The position numbers and the translations under genes are program-made. A stretch of 8,983 bases of DNA, from the NCBI GenBank assembly GCA_018830405.1, contig JAHJSF010000001.1, positions 1 to 8,983 of the forward strand. The letters run 5' to 3'. The notes below the pieces were generated by a model, which ran no database searches, had not been told where the DNA came from, and was given only the letters and a program-made list of their open reading frames with translations. Shown here in pieces: positions 1 to 7,518 of the stretch; the first letter of the stretch is position 1, and each line of letters begins with the position of its first letter. The stretch comes from Nitrospinota bacterium (GTDB taxonomy: Bacteria; Nitrospinota; Nitrospinia; UBA9942; JAHJSF01).

Positions 1-567
1 AAGGCGTATGTGCGCTATGTTAAAAGAGGGGGGACGGACGAACAGGTTGTCCTTTCAAGGGTACATCCGGGGTTCCTGACAAAACTCTTCGAACTTGAGG
101 TGCCGGAAATAAACGAGGGAATAGTAGAAATAAAGGGGGCCGCTAGAGACGTCAGCGGTCGTTCTAAGATAGCGGTAATCTCACACAAAAAGGAGATAGA
201 CCCGGTTGGCGCCTGCGTGGGGATGAAGGGTGTACGCATACAGGCGATTGCCGATGAACTCGACGGAGAGAAGATTGATATTGTTGTTTGGTCTGACAAT
301 CCGGTTGAATACCTGAAAAACGCCTTAAAGCCGGCCAAGGTTTCAAAGGTTATATGCGACGAAGACAGAAAACACTTGTTGGCCATTGTGCCCGATGATC
401 AGCTCTCCTTGGCCATTGGCAAGAAGGGGCAGAATGTAAAACTGGCGGTAAAACTAATCCGTTGGAATGTCGACATAAAAAAGGAGTCGGAGTATTATGG
501 TAAGGGTGAAGATAAGGAAACAGAAGCGGCTGCTTCAGAGGAACCTACCGAAGAAAGGGAGGAATAG
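1..567 (+). CDS. nusA: Transcription termination/antitermination factor NusA (3' part, 188 residues visible)
   Basis: NusA binds RNA polymerase and nascent RNA and modulates pausing, termination and antitermination. The reading frame is open from base 1, so the N-terminal domain and most of S1 lie outside the window. Visible are the NusA signature SRVHPGFLTKLFELEVPEI, a first KH domain with GMKG at fragment residues 74-77 (in DPVGACVGMKG), and a second KH domain with GKKG at 140-143 (in PDDQLSLAIGKKGQNVKLA). The protein ends in a Glu-rich tail of about 25 residues and has no C-terminal acidic-repeat (AR) domains like those of E. coli NusA. The stop codon at 565-567 directly abuts the TTG start of infB. 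The last codons carry a GGGAGG ribosome binding site for infB, which suggests translational coupling. Identification is secure from the KH motifs and the gene order. Confidence 0.97.
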   Translation, partial: KAYVRYVKRGGTDEQVVLSRVHPGFLTKLFELEVPEINEGIVEIKGAARDVSGRSKIAVISHKKEIDPVGACVGMKGVRIQAIADELDGEKIDIVVWSDNPVEYLKNALKPAKVSKVICDEDRKHLLAIVPDDQLSLAIGKKGQNVKLAVKLIRWNVDIKKESEYYGKGEDKETEAAASEEPTEEREE

Positions 568-2808
568 TTGTCAAAGATAAGAATCTATCAGCTTTCTAAG
601 GAGCTGGGGGTAGAAAATAAGGATATTGTTGCCCTTTTGGGTAAATTTGGGGTGGAGGTTAAGAGCCATGCCAGTTCTATAGAGGATGATGTTGCCCTCA
701 AGGTAAAAGACGCCCTCCGTAAGAAATCAGCCCCGGCTGAAAAAAAGGTGACACCCGCTAAGGCTCCGCTTGCACAGCTTCACAAAAAGGAAAAACCAAA
801 AGAGGCCAAGCCGAAGATTGCTAAAAAATCTGAAGAAAAGAAGGTTACCCCTCCGACTAAGACTCTAATAGAGCCCGAGGAAGATACTACCCCCGCTAAA
901 GGAGAGGAAGATTCTGAACCGGTTAAGCCAAAGGGTGAGTTTAAGAAGTGGGACAAGCAGAAGGAAAAACCGATTGATAAGATTATCCCTAAGGTTGTTG
1001 CTCCTAATGTTGTGCCCCCAAAGGAGGAGGCGGTTGTGGAAGCGGCCCCCCTCAGGAAGATAAAGCTTGAAGAGGCGGTAACCGTTAAGGAATTAGCGGA
1101 AAGGATAAATGTCCCGGCCGTAGAGCTTATCACCACCATGATAGGCATGGGAATCATGGCTACGGTTAACCAGTCGTTAGATAGAGATACCGCTATCGGG
1201 GTTATCAAAAATTTTGGTTGCGAAGCGGATACAGTTAAAGCCGCTGGCGATGATAACGTCCTTCACGTTGAGGACAACCCTGAAAATCTCAGGCCTCGGC
1301 ACCCCATAGTAACCATAATGGGACACGTTGACCATGGTAAAACAACCCTCCTTGATGCTATAAGACTATCAAAGGTAACCAGCACCGAAGCCGGTGGAAT
1401 AACACAGGCGATAGGCGCCTACGAGGTTGATATAAACAATAATAAAGTAGTATTTCTCGATACCCCCGGTCATGAGGCATTTACCGCGATGAGGGCCAGA
1501 GGAGCCAAGGTAACGGATGTTGTCATACTTGTGGTAGCGGCCGACGATGGAGTAATGCCTCAGACGGTAGAGGCCTTAAACCACGCCAAGGCGGCCGGTG
1601 TCCCTATTATTGTGGCCATAAATAAAATGGATAAACCTGGGGCCAATCCGGACAGGATAAAACAGGAACTGTCCAAGATAAACCCCGACCTTACCCCGGA
1701 AGAGTGGGGCGGGAAGACAATATATGTAAACGTATCGGCCAAGGCTAAGACGGGAATAGATAATCTTCTCGAAATGGTTCTCCTCCAATCCGAAATTCTT
1801 GAACTTCAGGCCAATCCAAAGTGCCCGGCCTGCGGGGTAATCATAGAGGCCAAGCTTGATAAATCATTCGGCCCTGTGGCCACAGTTATAATCCAGAGAG
1901 GCACCCTGAGGGTAGGGGACCCATTTGTGGTAGGTAATCATTTTGGAAAGGTGAGGGCGCTCCTAAACTATAAGGTTAAAAAGATTTCCGAGGCAGGGCC
2001 ATCAATTCCGGTTGAGGTTCTCGGGATATCAGGAGTTCCGATGGCCGGAGATATACTCACAGTCATGGAAGATGAGAGAAAGGCCAAACAGATAGCCCTT
2101 GTAAGGAGTCAGAAGGGGAGGGAGGTCCATCTGAGAAGGGCCGGGGGCTCAATGGCTCTAACAAACCTACATGAGCAGGTTGCCGAGGGGAAGGTTGAAG
2201 AACTCAACCTTATAATAAAGGCCGATTCGCAAGGTTCGGTGGAAAGTTTAACCGAGGCCCTCAAGAAGATAGGGAATAAGGATGTGAGGATTAATATTCT
2301 CCACGGTTCCGCCGGTGGTGTAACCGAGTCGGACGTCATGCTGGCCTCAGCCTCAAATGCGGTTATCATCGCCTTTAACGTAGAACCATCCGACAATTCA
2401 GTTTCGTTGGCCGATAGTGAAGAGGTCGAGATAAAGAAGTATGATGTAATATACACTGTTACCTCCGAGATTAAGCTCGCCCTTGAGGGGATGCTTAAAC
2501 CTACCGAGGTTGAGAAGATAGTCGGTAAGGCAGAGGTGAAAGAGGCCTTCCATATCACCAAGGTAGGGACCATAGCCGGTTCTATAGTCAAATCGGGAGT
2601 AATAAGGAGAAACCTCGAGGGGAAACTTGTGCGTGACAGCATAATAATATACCGTGGCAAAATATCTTCTCTAAAACATTTTAAGGAGGATGTGGTAGAG
2701 GTTAAGGCCGGTTACGAGTGTGGTATCGGTTTTGAGAAATTCAATGATATTAAGGTTGGAGATATTATTGAATCGGTAGAAATTGAGCAGATTGCCCGGA
2801 AGCTTTAA
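568..2808 (+). CDS. infB: Translation initiation factor IF-2
   Basis: IF-2 is the GTPase that places fMet-tRNA on the 30S subunit and promotes subunit joining. The 746-residue protein has an IF2_N domain (about 3-50), a Lys/Pro/Glu-rich linker (about 55-165), a second IF2_N domain (about 170-217), and the GTPase domain: G1 GHVDHGKT at 252-259, G2 Thr in GGITQ at 276-280, G3 DTPGH from 298, G4 NKMD 352-355, G5 SAK 390-392. Domains II-IV follow, ending in the fMet-tRNA-binding signature [18 protein letters not shown]. The start is TTG at 568, immediately after the nusA stop, with GGGAGG about 7 bases upstream; no better start was seen. Odd feature: residues 419-422 read CPAC and the following [11 protein letters not shown] replaces the usual LDKGRGPVATV, at a site normally like (R/K)PARG. 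Otherwise full-length and intact. Confidence 0.98.
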   Translation: MSKIRIYQLSKELGVENKDIVALLGKFGVEVKSHASSIEDDVALKVKDALRKKSAPAEKKVTPAKAPLAQLHKKEKPKEAKPKIAKKSEEKKVTPPTKTLIEPEEDTTPAKGEEDSEPVKPKGEFKKWDKQKEKPIDKIIPKVVAPNVVPPKEEAVVEAAPLRKIKLEEAVTVKELAERINVPAVELITTMIGMGIMATVNQSLDRDTAIGVIKNFGCEADTVKAAGDDNVLHVEDNPENLRPRHPIVTIMGHVDHGKTTLLDAIRLSKVTSTEAGGITQAIGAYEVDINNNKVVFLDTPGHEAFTAMRARGAKVTDVVILVVAADDGVMPQTVEALNHAKAAGVPIIVAINKMDKPGANPDRIKQELSKINPDLTPEEWGGKTIYVNVSAKAKTGIDNLLEMVLLQSEILELQANPKCPACGVIIEAKLDKSFGPVATVIIQRGTLRVGDPFVVGNHFGKVRALLNYKVKKISEAGPSIPVEVLGISGVPMAGDILTVMEDERKAKQIALVRSQKGREVHLRRAGGSMALTNLHEQVAEGKVEELNLIIKADSQGSVESLTEALKKIGNKDVRINILHGSAGGVTESDVMLASASNAVIIAFNVEPSDNSVSLADSEEVEIKKYDVIYTVTSEIKLALEGMLKPTEVEKIVGKAEVKEAFHITKVGTIAGSIVKSGVIRRNLEGKLVRDSIIIYRGKISSLKHFKEDVVEVKAGYECGIGFEKFNDIKVGDIIESVEIEQIARKL

Positions 2809-2814
2809 TTTAGA

Positions 2815-3189
2815 ATGTCACAGAGAAGAGCGGATAGGGTAGGGGAACTGATAAGAGAAGAAGTAGCCAGGATGGTTATCTCAGGCGAAATCAAGGATTC
2901 CCGCATCGGACTTGTCACAATTACCGGATTCGATATCTCCAACGACCTAAAGAGTATGACCATATATGTCAGCGCAATGGGGAAGGCCGATTCTAAGAAG
3001 GATAGCCTAGTCGCTCTTTCGTCGGCATCCCGTTTTGTTAGGGGGGTGCTGGGAAAAAGGCTTCGTATGAAGCGGATACCTGACCTATACTTCAAGGCTG
3101 ATGATTCTATAGAGTATAGCGATAAAATAAGCAGAATTTTAAACGATCTTAAAAAAGAAGATGGGGGAGAGACAGACAGTAGTGATTAA
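2815..3189 (+). CDS. rbfA: 30S ribosome-binding factor RbfA
   Basis: RbfA is a small KH-type protein that binds the immature 30S subunit and helps 5'-end maturation of 16S rRNA, and is classically linked to cold adaptation. The 124-residue product has the family hallmarks: an N-terminal RRADRVGELIREEVARMV helix, a central strand segment ending IYVSAMG, and RLRMKRIPDLYFKADDSIEYSDKI near the C-terminus. Length is typical. ATG at 2815 lies 6 bases after the infB stop; the only purine-rich upstream site is a weak GGAAG inside the end of infB, so translation is probably coupled. The 3' end overlaps truB. The last residues are acidic and Ser-rich. Identification rests on motif pattern and position between infB and truB. 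Confidence 0.95.
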   Translation: MSQRRADRVGELIREEVARMVISGEIKDSRIGLVTITGFDISNDLKSMTIYVSAMGKADSKKDSLVALSSASRFVRGVLGKRLRMKRIPDLYFKADDSIEYSDKISRILNDLKKEDGGETDSSD

Positions 3190-3868
3190 TGGTATCCTTA
3201 ATATAAACAAGGAAAAAGGGCTTACCTCCCACGATGTTGTTTTGAGGGTTCGCCAAATAACCGGCGAAAAAAAGATCGGGCATACAGGGACTCTCGATCC
3301 TAATGCAACCGGTGTGTTGGTTCTCTGTCTGGGCAGGGCAACAAAGCTGGCCCAAAATTTTATGAAGTTTAAAAAGGTGTATGCGGCTAAGGCACGCCTT
3401 GGAATAGTTACAGATACGCAGGATTCCGAAGGAAAGATTATTAAGCAGGCTGAATCTATAGATGTAGAAAAATCACAAATTTGTGATATTCTAAAAAAGT
3501 TTACCGGAGAAATTGAACAGACGCCACCTATGTATTCGGCGGTAAAGCATAAGGGAAAACGGTTGTACTCCCTGGCTCGTAAGGGTATAACGGTAGAAAG
3601 AAAGGCCAAAACGGTCAACATATACCGTCTCGACTTCAAAGGTTTCGATGGAGAATACTTTGATTTTGAGGCAGAGACATCTTCCGGAGTTTATATAAGG
3701 ACACTGGCCGATGATATCGGCAGGGAGCTGGGATGTGGCGCCCATTTGGCCGAACTGGCCAGAGTAGAGGTAGGAGATTATAAGCTTAAGGATGCAGTTA
3801 CCTTGGCTCAGCTGCAGGAGATTGTTAATCAAGGGAAACTTAGAGAAACTCTTATTCAGGCAGTATAA
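3161..3868 (+). CDS. truB: tRNA pseudouridine(55) synthase TruB, short form without PUA domain
   Basis: TruB isomerises U55 to pseudouridine in the T-loop of tRNAs. The sequence shows NGILNINKEKGLTSHDVV, then the catalytic motif GHTGTLDPNATGVL with nucleophile Asp46 (numbered from the ATG), then MYSAVKHKGKRLYSLARKG and the SSGVYIRTLADDIGRELG motif, all TruB signatures. The protein is 235 residues, versus just over 300 for E. coli TruB, and stops about where the catalytic domain ends, so the C-terminal PUA-like domain is missing. The start is uncertain. ATG 3161 overlaps rbfA by 29 bases. GTG 3182 overlaps by 8 bases, gives an N-terminus nearer the family's usual MNGILNI form (228 residues), and has GGGGGAG about 12 bases upstream. 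Either start leaves the catalytic domain whole. Confidence 0.95.
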   Translation: MGERQTVVINGILNINKEKGLTSHDVVLRVRQITGEKKIGHTGTLDPNATGVLVLCLGRATKLAQNFMKFKKVYAAKARLGIVTDTQDSEGKIIKQAESIDVEKSQICDILKKFTGEIEQTPPMYSAVKHKGKRLYSLARKGITVERKAKTVNIYRLDFKGFDGEYFDFEAETSSGVYIRTLADDIGRELGCGAHLAELARVEVGDYKLKDAVTLAQLQEIVNQGKLRETLIQAV

Positions 3869-3938
3869 AATAAGTATTTAATCTATTAACATTTTTCACA
3901 TTAGAAGTATCAACTATTAAGAAAGGGGAAGTATTTAA

Positions 3939-4208
3939 ATGACGTTGTCAAAAGAAGCTAAAACCAGTTTGATATCAAGCTTTAGTATGCACGAAGGGGA
4001 CACCGGTTCATCCTTTGTTCAGGTAGCCGTATTAACCGAAAGGATTAAATATCTAACGGAACATCTTCAAACACATAAAAAGGACCACCACTCGAGAAAA
4101 GGGCTCCTTATGATGGTCAGCAAGAGAAGAAAGCTGTTAGATTATATTAAGAAAAGGAACTTGGCCAACTACAAAGATATCATTGAAAAGCTTGGTATTC
4201 GTAAGTAA
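3939..4208 (+). CDS. rpsO: 30S ribosomal protein S15
   Basis: S15 is a primary binder of the 16S rRNA central domain and contributes to an intersubunit bridge. The 89-residue product matches the family length and has the conserved [30 protein letters not shown] and [10 protein letters not shown] segments. The ATG at 3939 is preceded by AAAGGGGAAG at a spacing of about 8 bases, a strong ribosome binding site. The 70-base gap after truB is very AT-rich; I could not settle on a -35/-10 pair in it. S15 in several bacteria represses its own mRNA by binding a leader structure, but I see no convincing structure here. Odd feature: residue 26 is Phe ([12 protein letters not shown]) where the family usually has Glu (as in DTGSTEVQVALL). 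Confidence 0.98.
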   Translation: MTLSKEAKTSLISSFSMHEGDTGSSFVQVAVLTERIKYLTEHLQTHKKDHHSRKGLLMMVSKRRKLLDYIKKRNLANYKDIIEKLGIRK

Positions 4209-4306
4209 GCTGCAAGTGGGCTATCTGAAATTAAAACTTTAAAATAGCTAACACAATACATTGATTTTATTGTCAATAGTATTAAAAACAAATATTTGGA
4301 GAAATA
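4209..4306 (+). promoter_or_regulatory. rpsO-pnp intercistronic region with two weak AT-rich inverted repeats
   Basis: This 98-base gap contains GGCTAT (4219-4224) facing ATAGCT (4244-4249), and ATTGA (4260-4264) facing TCAAT (4273-4277). Both would make short, weak hairpins. In E. coli a hairpin at this same gene boundary is cut by RNase III and underlies PNPase autoregulation, so a processing role is conceivable but unproven here. A GGAG ribosome binding site sits about 7 bases before the pnp ATG. Confidence 0.25.
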
Positions 4307-6397
4307 ATGCATAAGTGTATAGAGATGGAGTTAAACGGGAAGAAACTTACCCTTGAAACAGGAGAAATAGCTAAACAGGCCGATGGAGCGGTTCTACTCA
4401 GATACGGTGATACCGTTATATTCGCAACAGCGGTAGCCTCAAAAACTCCGAGGGAAAACTGTGATTTTCTTCCTTTAACCGTCGAATACAAGGACAAGAT
4501 GTACGCCGCCGGAAAGATTCCGGGAAGCTTCTTTAAAAGGGAAGGGAGAGCGGGAGAAAAAGAAATTCTTATTTCAAGGCTTATAGACAGACCTCTGCGT
4601 CCTTTATTCCCAAAAGGAATGGCCAACGATATTCAAATTATCTGTAACACCTTATCCTATGACCCAGAAGTTGATATCGACAACTTAGCTATAATAGCCT
4701 CATCGGCGGCAGTTTCCATCTCAAGCATCCCTTTTGATGGCCCTGTTGCTGCAGTAACTGTAGGTAAAATAGACGGAAAACTGGTTATTAACCCAAGCAG
4801 AACAGCCCAAGAGGGGACAGAGCTTAGCCTAATAATGGCCGGTACCGCTGAATCGATAGTAATGGTTGAGGCAGGGTCTTCTGAGATATCGGAAGATGAG
4901 ATGGTTGAGGCCCTTATATTGGGACATGAAGAGATAAAAAAGATTGTTGCCCTTCAGGTTGACCTTGTTGCCCAGGCTGGTAAAGAGAAGTTTGAGGTAG
5001 TGGTAGTTGATGATACCCCTTCTGACGATATTCTTGCCATTAAGGAGGAATACTATGAGAAGATCAAGGTTGCCGCCCTGACCAAAGAGAAGATGGAGCG
5101 AAGCAAAAACCTGGGCAAGGTCTTTGCTGAGGCCAAAGAAAAGCATAATCTTGAGGATTCTGCCAAAATTTCCACCCTTAAAGGTGTATTTGACAAGGTT
5201 GAGCGTGAGGCGGTAAGAAACTCTATAGTAACCGATGGAATCAGGGGTGACGGCCGAGGAATAAAGGATGTACGCCCGATATCTATAAAACTTGACCTTC
5301 TACCGAGGGTTCATGGTTCTGCCCTATTTACCAGGGGAGAAACGCAGGCCCTCGTTACAACAACTTTGGGAACATCTGTTGATGCCCAGAGACTGGACGA
5401 TCTGTCTGGAAAAAGCGAGAAGAAGTTTCTTCTCCACTATAACTTCCCCGGATACTGTGTTGGCGAAGTAAAGAATTCCTTTGGACCGGCCAGACGTGAA
5501 ATAGGACATGGCGCCTTGGCCGAGAGAGCTATAACAGGGGTACTCCCCAATTTTAAAGACTTTGAGTACACCATAAGGATAGTATCTGAAATCATGGAAT
5601 CTAACGGTTCTTCCTCAATGGCCACCGTTTGTGGCGGCTCCTTGGCGCTTATGTCGGCCGGTGTGCCTACTAAGGGTTCTGTGGCAGGTATTGCCATGGG
5701 CTTGGTGATGGAAGGGGAGAACACGGTCGTTCTGTCCGATATTACCGGTCAGGAAGACCACCTTGGAGATATGGACTTCAAGGTCGCCGGAACAAAGAAT
5801 GGTATCACCGCCCTCCAGATGGATATTAAAACAAAAGGGGTAACCAAGGCCCTTATGAAAAAAGCCCTTGAACAAGCCAGGGAAGGGCGCCTTCATATCT
5901 TATCTGTCATGGATGAATCGATAGGGAATGCCAGGACTCAACTATCTGAGTTTGCTCCGGTTATTACCAAAATAATGATTGATAAGGAAAAGATAGGAAC
6001 TGTCATCGGGCCGGGGGGCAAAATGATAAGAAAAATCGTAGAGGCCACCCAGGCAAGTATAGAAATCCAAGACGATGGTACCGTTGTAATCGGTTCGAGC
6101 GATAAGGCCGCCTCTAAGAAGGCTATCGAAATGATTGAGGCCCTAACTAAAGATGCCGAGGTAGGGATGATATACGAAGGTAAAGTAAAGAAGATCATGG
6201 ACTTCGGAGCATTTGTAGAGATACTTCCCGGAAAGGATGGTCTGGTTCATATATCGCAGTTGGCGGATGAAAGAGTCGAAAAGGTAACCGATATCCTCAA
6301 CGAAGGAGATATCGTACAGGTAAAGGTCCTTGAGATAGACCGCCAAGGAAAGATTCGCCTCAGTCGTAAGGATGCCCTTAAGGAACTGGGAAAGTAA
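4307..6397 (+). CDS. pnp: Polyribonucleotide nucleotidyltransferase (PNPase)
   Basis: PNPase is the phosphorolytic 3'-5' exoribonuclease of mRNA decay and acts as a trimer, often in a degradosome. The 696-residue product has the usual order: first RNase PH-like domain with the RNA-binding motif GSFFKREGRAGEKEILISRL, an all-helical linker (about 215-310), second RNase PH-like domain with the catalytic site LSDITGQEDHLGDMD, a KH domain with VIGPGGK (about 567-573) and a C-terminal S1 domain (about 618-690). Asp478 and Asp484 align with catalytic Asp486 and Asp492 of E. coli PNPase. The ATG at 4307 has GGAG at about 7 bases. Length and domains are normal and nothing is broken. It is the last gene of the operon, followed within 20 bases by an intrinsic terminator. 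Confidence 0.98.
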   Translation: MHKCIEMELNGKKLTLETGEIAKQADGAVLLRYGDTVIFATAVASKTPRENCDFLPLTVEYKDKMYAAGKIPGSFFKREGRAGEKEILISRLIDRPLRPLFPKGMANDIQIICNTLSYDPEVDIDNLAIIASSAAVSISSIPFDGPVAAVTVGKIDGKLVINPSRTAQEGTELSLIMAGTAESIVMVEAGSSEISEDEMVEALILGHEEIKKIVALQVDLVAQAGKEKFEVVVVDDTPSDDILAIKEEYYEKIKVAALTKEKMERSKNLGKVFAEAKEKHNLEDSAKISTLKGVFDKVEREAVRNSIVTDGIRGDGRGIKDVRPISIKLDLLPRVHGSALFTRGETQALVTTTLGTSVDAQRLDDLSGKSEKKFLLHYNFPGYCVGEVKNSFGPARREIGHGALAERAITGVLPNFKDFEYTIRIVSEIMESNGSSSMATVCGGSLALMSAGVPTKGSVAGIAMGLVMEGENTVVLSDITGQEDHLGDMDFKVAGTKNGITALQMDIKTKGVTKALMKKALEQAREGRLHILSVMDESIGNARTQLSEFAPVITKIMIDKEKIGTVIGPGGKMIRKIVEATQASIEIQDDGTVVIGSSDKAASKKAIEMIEALTKDAEVGMIYEGKVKKIMDFGAFVEILPGKDGLVHISQLADERVEKVTDILNEGDIVQVKVLEIDRQGKIRLSRKDALKELGK

Positions 6398-6415
6398 AAG
6401 AAGTTTTAGGACAAG

Positions 6416-6453
6416 AAAAACCCCCGTAATCGAAAGGTTACAGGGGTTTTTTT
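6416..6453 (+). terminator. Rho-independent terminator of the nusA-pnp operon
   Basis: CCCC (6421-6424) pairs with GGGG (6443-6446), a C/A mismatch follows (6425/6442), then GTAATC (6426-6431) pairs with GGTTAC (6436-6441, one G-T pair) around a GAAA tetraloop. Five A before the stem and seven T after it extend the pairing and supply the U-tract. It begins 18 bases after the pnp stop. The A-tract gives it some capacity in the reverse direction too, useful because the downstream gene is convergent. Confidence 0.93.
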
Positions 6454-6827
6454 GTTTTAACCACCTGAAGTAGAGGAGAGAATAGGGGAGTTAACCTCCT
6501 ATAATGCTCTTCAGCTCTTCACATGATGCTCACTCCGCGTCCTACCTTATTTTAAATTTCAGCGACCCTCTCTTCCTGTACATTGATCGGACACTTTGGA
6601 TATACAATCAAATCCTGTCGATAGTCTGTGGCCTGAGTCTCTCTGGTTACTCCTGTGAGAGAGATATAATGTGTGAAATATCGATGGTCTTAGAGGGGGT
6701 TGCAACAGAGGTTCTTGAAGGCTTAGCGGGCGGGCTCATATCTACTTCTATTTAGCCTGGTTTCCTTAGGCAAGTTTACATAATATATCTTATCAGAACC
6801 TATGAAAATGTTTTTTAAGATAGGGTG
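6454..6827. other. Convergent intergenic stretch, no convincing gene
   Basis: These 374 bases separate the pnp terminator from the 3' end of the TPR gene. A + strand frame from ATG 6504 to TAG 6755 could encode 83 residues (beginning MLFSSSHDAH, ending LAGGLISTSI). It lacks a well-placed ribosome binding site, has no family signature I recognise, and has an irregular Ser/Leu-rich composition unlike the neighbours. Small inverted repeats are present: TCTCTCT (6638-6644) against AGAGAGA (6658-6664), GCCT/AGGC at 6755-6771, and TATCTTA (6786-6792) against TAAGATA (6816-6822). None is followed by a clear U-tract, so I cannot name a terminator for the minus-strand operon. It could be decayed coding sequence or plain spacer. 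Confidence 0.4.
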
Positions 6828-7496
6828 CTACAACGCCCTTTCCAAAAAAGCTGCCTTCTGTTCAAGAAAAGGAGAAACAAGTTGTGAATTGGGGAAATTA
6901 TCCATGACCCAATCATATTGACTCAAGGCCTCCTTTTTGTCGCCGAGGATTTCGTAAGATAATCCGAGTGCAATCCTAGCCTCAACCTTATAAAGATCAA
7001 GGGAAATCGCCTCCCCCGCATTATCAAAGGCCAACTTGAAGGCCTCAACCGCCTCTTCATAGTTGCCCAATCTCTGGCTGGAATACCCTATACCAAGGTA
7101 TGCCGAGACCTTAAATTGTGCCTCTGAGGTCATTTTAGAAAGCTCTTTATAAACCGATAATGCATCATCGTATCTACCGGCCTCATAATAGGCCTTCGCC
7201 AAGGATAGGCGACCTATATCGGCCGTATTTCCTTTATAATCAGCTATATATCCCTTAACTTGATCCAAGTCGATATTACTCTTATCATTAAAGTCTTTGT
7301 AAAGTCTATCGGATAACTTAAGATTTTTCTTATTATCATTATGGCGTCCGTAATAAAATCCCCCGACAACAATAACAATAACCGCGGCGGAAATGGTAAC
7401 AGCTTGAATATTGTCCTTTAAGGCATTGATAAAGCTGGAACTATCAATATTTGAAACTTCCTTTTTAGCCTTTATTTTCCTCTTGTAAATACTCAT
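6828..7496 (-). CDS. Membrane-anchored tetratricopeptide-repeat protein (YfgM-like architecture)
   Basis: The 222-residue product has a short Lys/Arg-rich N-terminus (YKRKIKAKK), one hydrophobic segment (about residues 32-49, AVTISAAVIVIVVGGFYY) and a long soluble helical region. By the positive-inside rule the basic N-terminus stays in the cytoplasm and the repeats face the periplasm. At least three TPR-like units are visible: about 95-125 (LAKAYYEAGRYDDALSVYKEL), 131-160 (AYLGIGYSSQRLGNYEEAVEAFKLA) and 173-202 (ARIALGLSYEILGDKKEALSQYDWVM). The layout resembles YfgM-type ancillary proteins of the Sec translocon, but small single-pass TPR proteins have many roles and the function is open. It follows the phosphatase gene by 22 bases on the same strand, so the two are probably co-transcribed. 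The ATG has only a weak GAGAG ribosome binding site. Confidence 0.85.
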   Translation of the reverse strand: MSIYKRKIKAKKEVSNIDSSSFINALKDNIQAVTISAAVIVIVVGGFYYGRHNDNKKNLKLSDRLYKDFNDKSNIDLDQVKGYIADYKGNTADIGRLSLAKAYYEAGRYDDALSVYKELSKMTSEAQFKVSAYLGIGYSSQRLGNYEEAVEAFKLAFDNAGEAISLDLYKVEARIALGLSYEILGDKKEALSQYDWVMDNFPNSQLVSPFLEQKAAFLERAL

Positions 7497-7518
7497 AATT
7501 TCTCTCTATGTAGCTGTG

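Noticed and set aside
780-1208. Long antisense frames inside infB, and similar ones within pnp and truB
   Set aside because: They lie opposite genes with full family motifs and show low-complexity Ser/Thr/Ile-rich translations expected from the reverse of Lys/Glu/Pro-rich coding sequence.
6638-6664. Terminator-like hairpin TCTCTCT/AGAGAGA
   Set aside because: It is a simple dinucleotide repeat with a 13-base loop and no T-tract on either strand.
6504-6755. 83-residue + strand protein-coding gene after pnp
   Set aside because: It has no well-spaced ribosome binding site, no recognisable motif, and a composition unlike its neighbours; it is described only as an intergenic feature.
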